Positions 63,869 to 64,000 of a stretch of 64,000 nucleotides of DNA are shown here, piece after piece. Where the stretch lies: assembly GCA_041690535.1 (NCBI GenBank), contig JAWLHA010000001.1:163402-227401 (forward strand), given 5' to 3'. The notes under the pieces were generated by a model that was given only the letters and a program-made list of their open reading frames with translations, ran no database searches and was not told the DNA's origin. The position numbers and the translations under genes were made by a program. Source of the DNA: JAWLHA01 sp041690535 (lineage in GTDB: Bacteria; Pseudomonadota; Gammaproteobacteria; Thiohalomonadales; Thiohalomonadaceae). The number at the start of each line of letters is the position of its first letter. The stretch's first letter is position 1.

Positions 63869-64000
63869 GAGCACCGAACAGGTAAACCGTAAAGATTGCC
63901 AATCGCAGCCAAATTGCGCCGCAGGTGGCGGGGGCAGCGAACCGAGGGTGGATAAGCGCAGCGCAACCACCAAATCGACGCCGCACGGTGGATGCGCAGC
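63869..64000. repeat. Repeat family C, copy cut by the window edge
   Basis: Starts GAGCACCGAACAGGTAAACCG and continues with AAGATTGCCAATCGCAGCCA and CGCCGCAGGTGGCGGGGGCA to GGGTGGATAAGCGCAGCGCA. This is the reverse complement of the right half of the copy at 54191-54370, with few mismatches over about 130 bp. The second hairpin arm begins near 63983 and runs out of the window. The two copies are in opposite orientations about 9.5 kb apart. Confidence 0.85.

Overview
The window reads as a high-GC chromosomal segment of a proteobacterium, most likely a gammaproteobacterium. The evidence is the outer-membrane polysaccharide export set, the MtaB, PncB, FtsH and transaldolase homologues, and several copies of the palindromic GGATAAGCGCAGCGCATCC-type repeat that is common in beta/gammaproteobacterial intergenic DNA. 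Genus cannot be fixed from the sequence alone. No rRNA, tRNA or CRISPR array was seen.

Layout. (1) 1-6.45 kb: 3' end of manC, then a polysaccharide assembly/export operon: short Wza-like exporter, outer-membrane beta-barrel, GumC/Wzz-like chain-length protein, BY-type tyrosine kinase/ATPase and ExeA-like ATPase. (2) 6.47-13.58 kb: a nucleotide-sugar modification block with glucose-1-phosphate cytidylyltransferase, an SDR, three zinc-finger sugar methyltransferases and an L-2-hydroxyglutarate-oxidase-like flavoprotein. (3) 14.2-43.1 kb: polymer building. It holds a WecA/MraY-family initiating transferase, six further glycosyltransferase domains, a Wzx-like flippase, a Wzy/WaaL-like polymerase or ligase, eight sulfotransferase domains (one fused to a glycosyltransferase), a secreted beta-helix protein on the opposite strand, an alcohol-dehydrogenase/Gfo-Idh-MocA fusion, a heparinase II/III-like protein and an AlgD-like dehydrogenase. 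(4) 43.3-48.6 kb: GlgE and a TreS-maltokinase fusion (alpha-glucan from trehalose). (5) 48.7-58.2 kb: PRPP-linked genes (phosphoribosyltransferase, hydrolase, PRPP synthetase, nicotinate phosphoribosyltransferase), a 903-residue membrane cyclase-like protein, a COG2187-like kinase and transaldolase. (6) 58.4-63.8 kb: FtsH, UDP-glucose dehydrogenase, MtaB and a small lipoprotein.

Taken together, regions 1-3 look like a Wzx/Wzy-type pathway for an extracellular polysaccharide that carries uronic acids (AlgD-like, Ugd), C-methylated sugars and many sulfate esters. One initiating transferase plus six glycosyltransferase domains suggests a repeat unit of up to about seven sugars; eight sulfotransferase domains suggest dense sulfation. 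This is inferred from gene content; no sulfate-activation genes lie in the window.

The intergenic DNA is unusually structured. Two families of short non-coding transposable elements (MITE-like), three copies each, can be delimited exactly because most copies are still flanked by target-site duplications of 8 bp. Family A begins GTAACTACTC; family B begins (G/C)CAGGGTAAACGCATACT. A third, larger repeat family (C) is present in at least two good and three degraded copies. All six MITE copies lie inside the polysaccharide locus.
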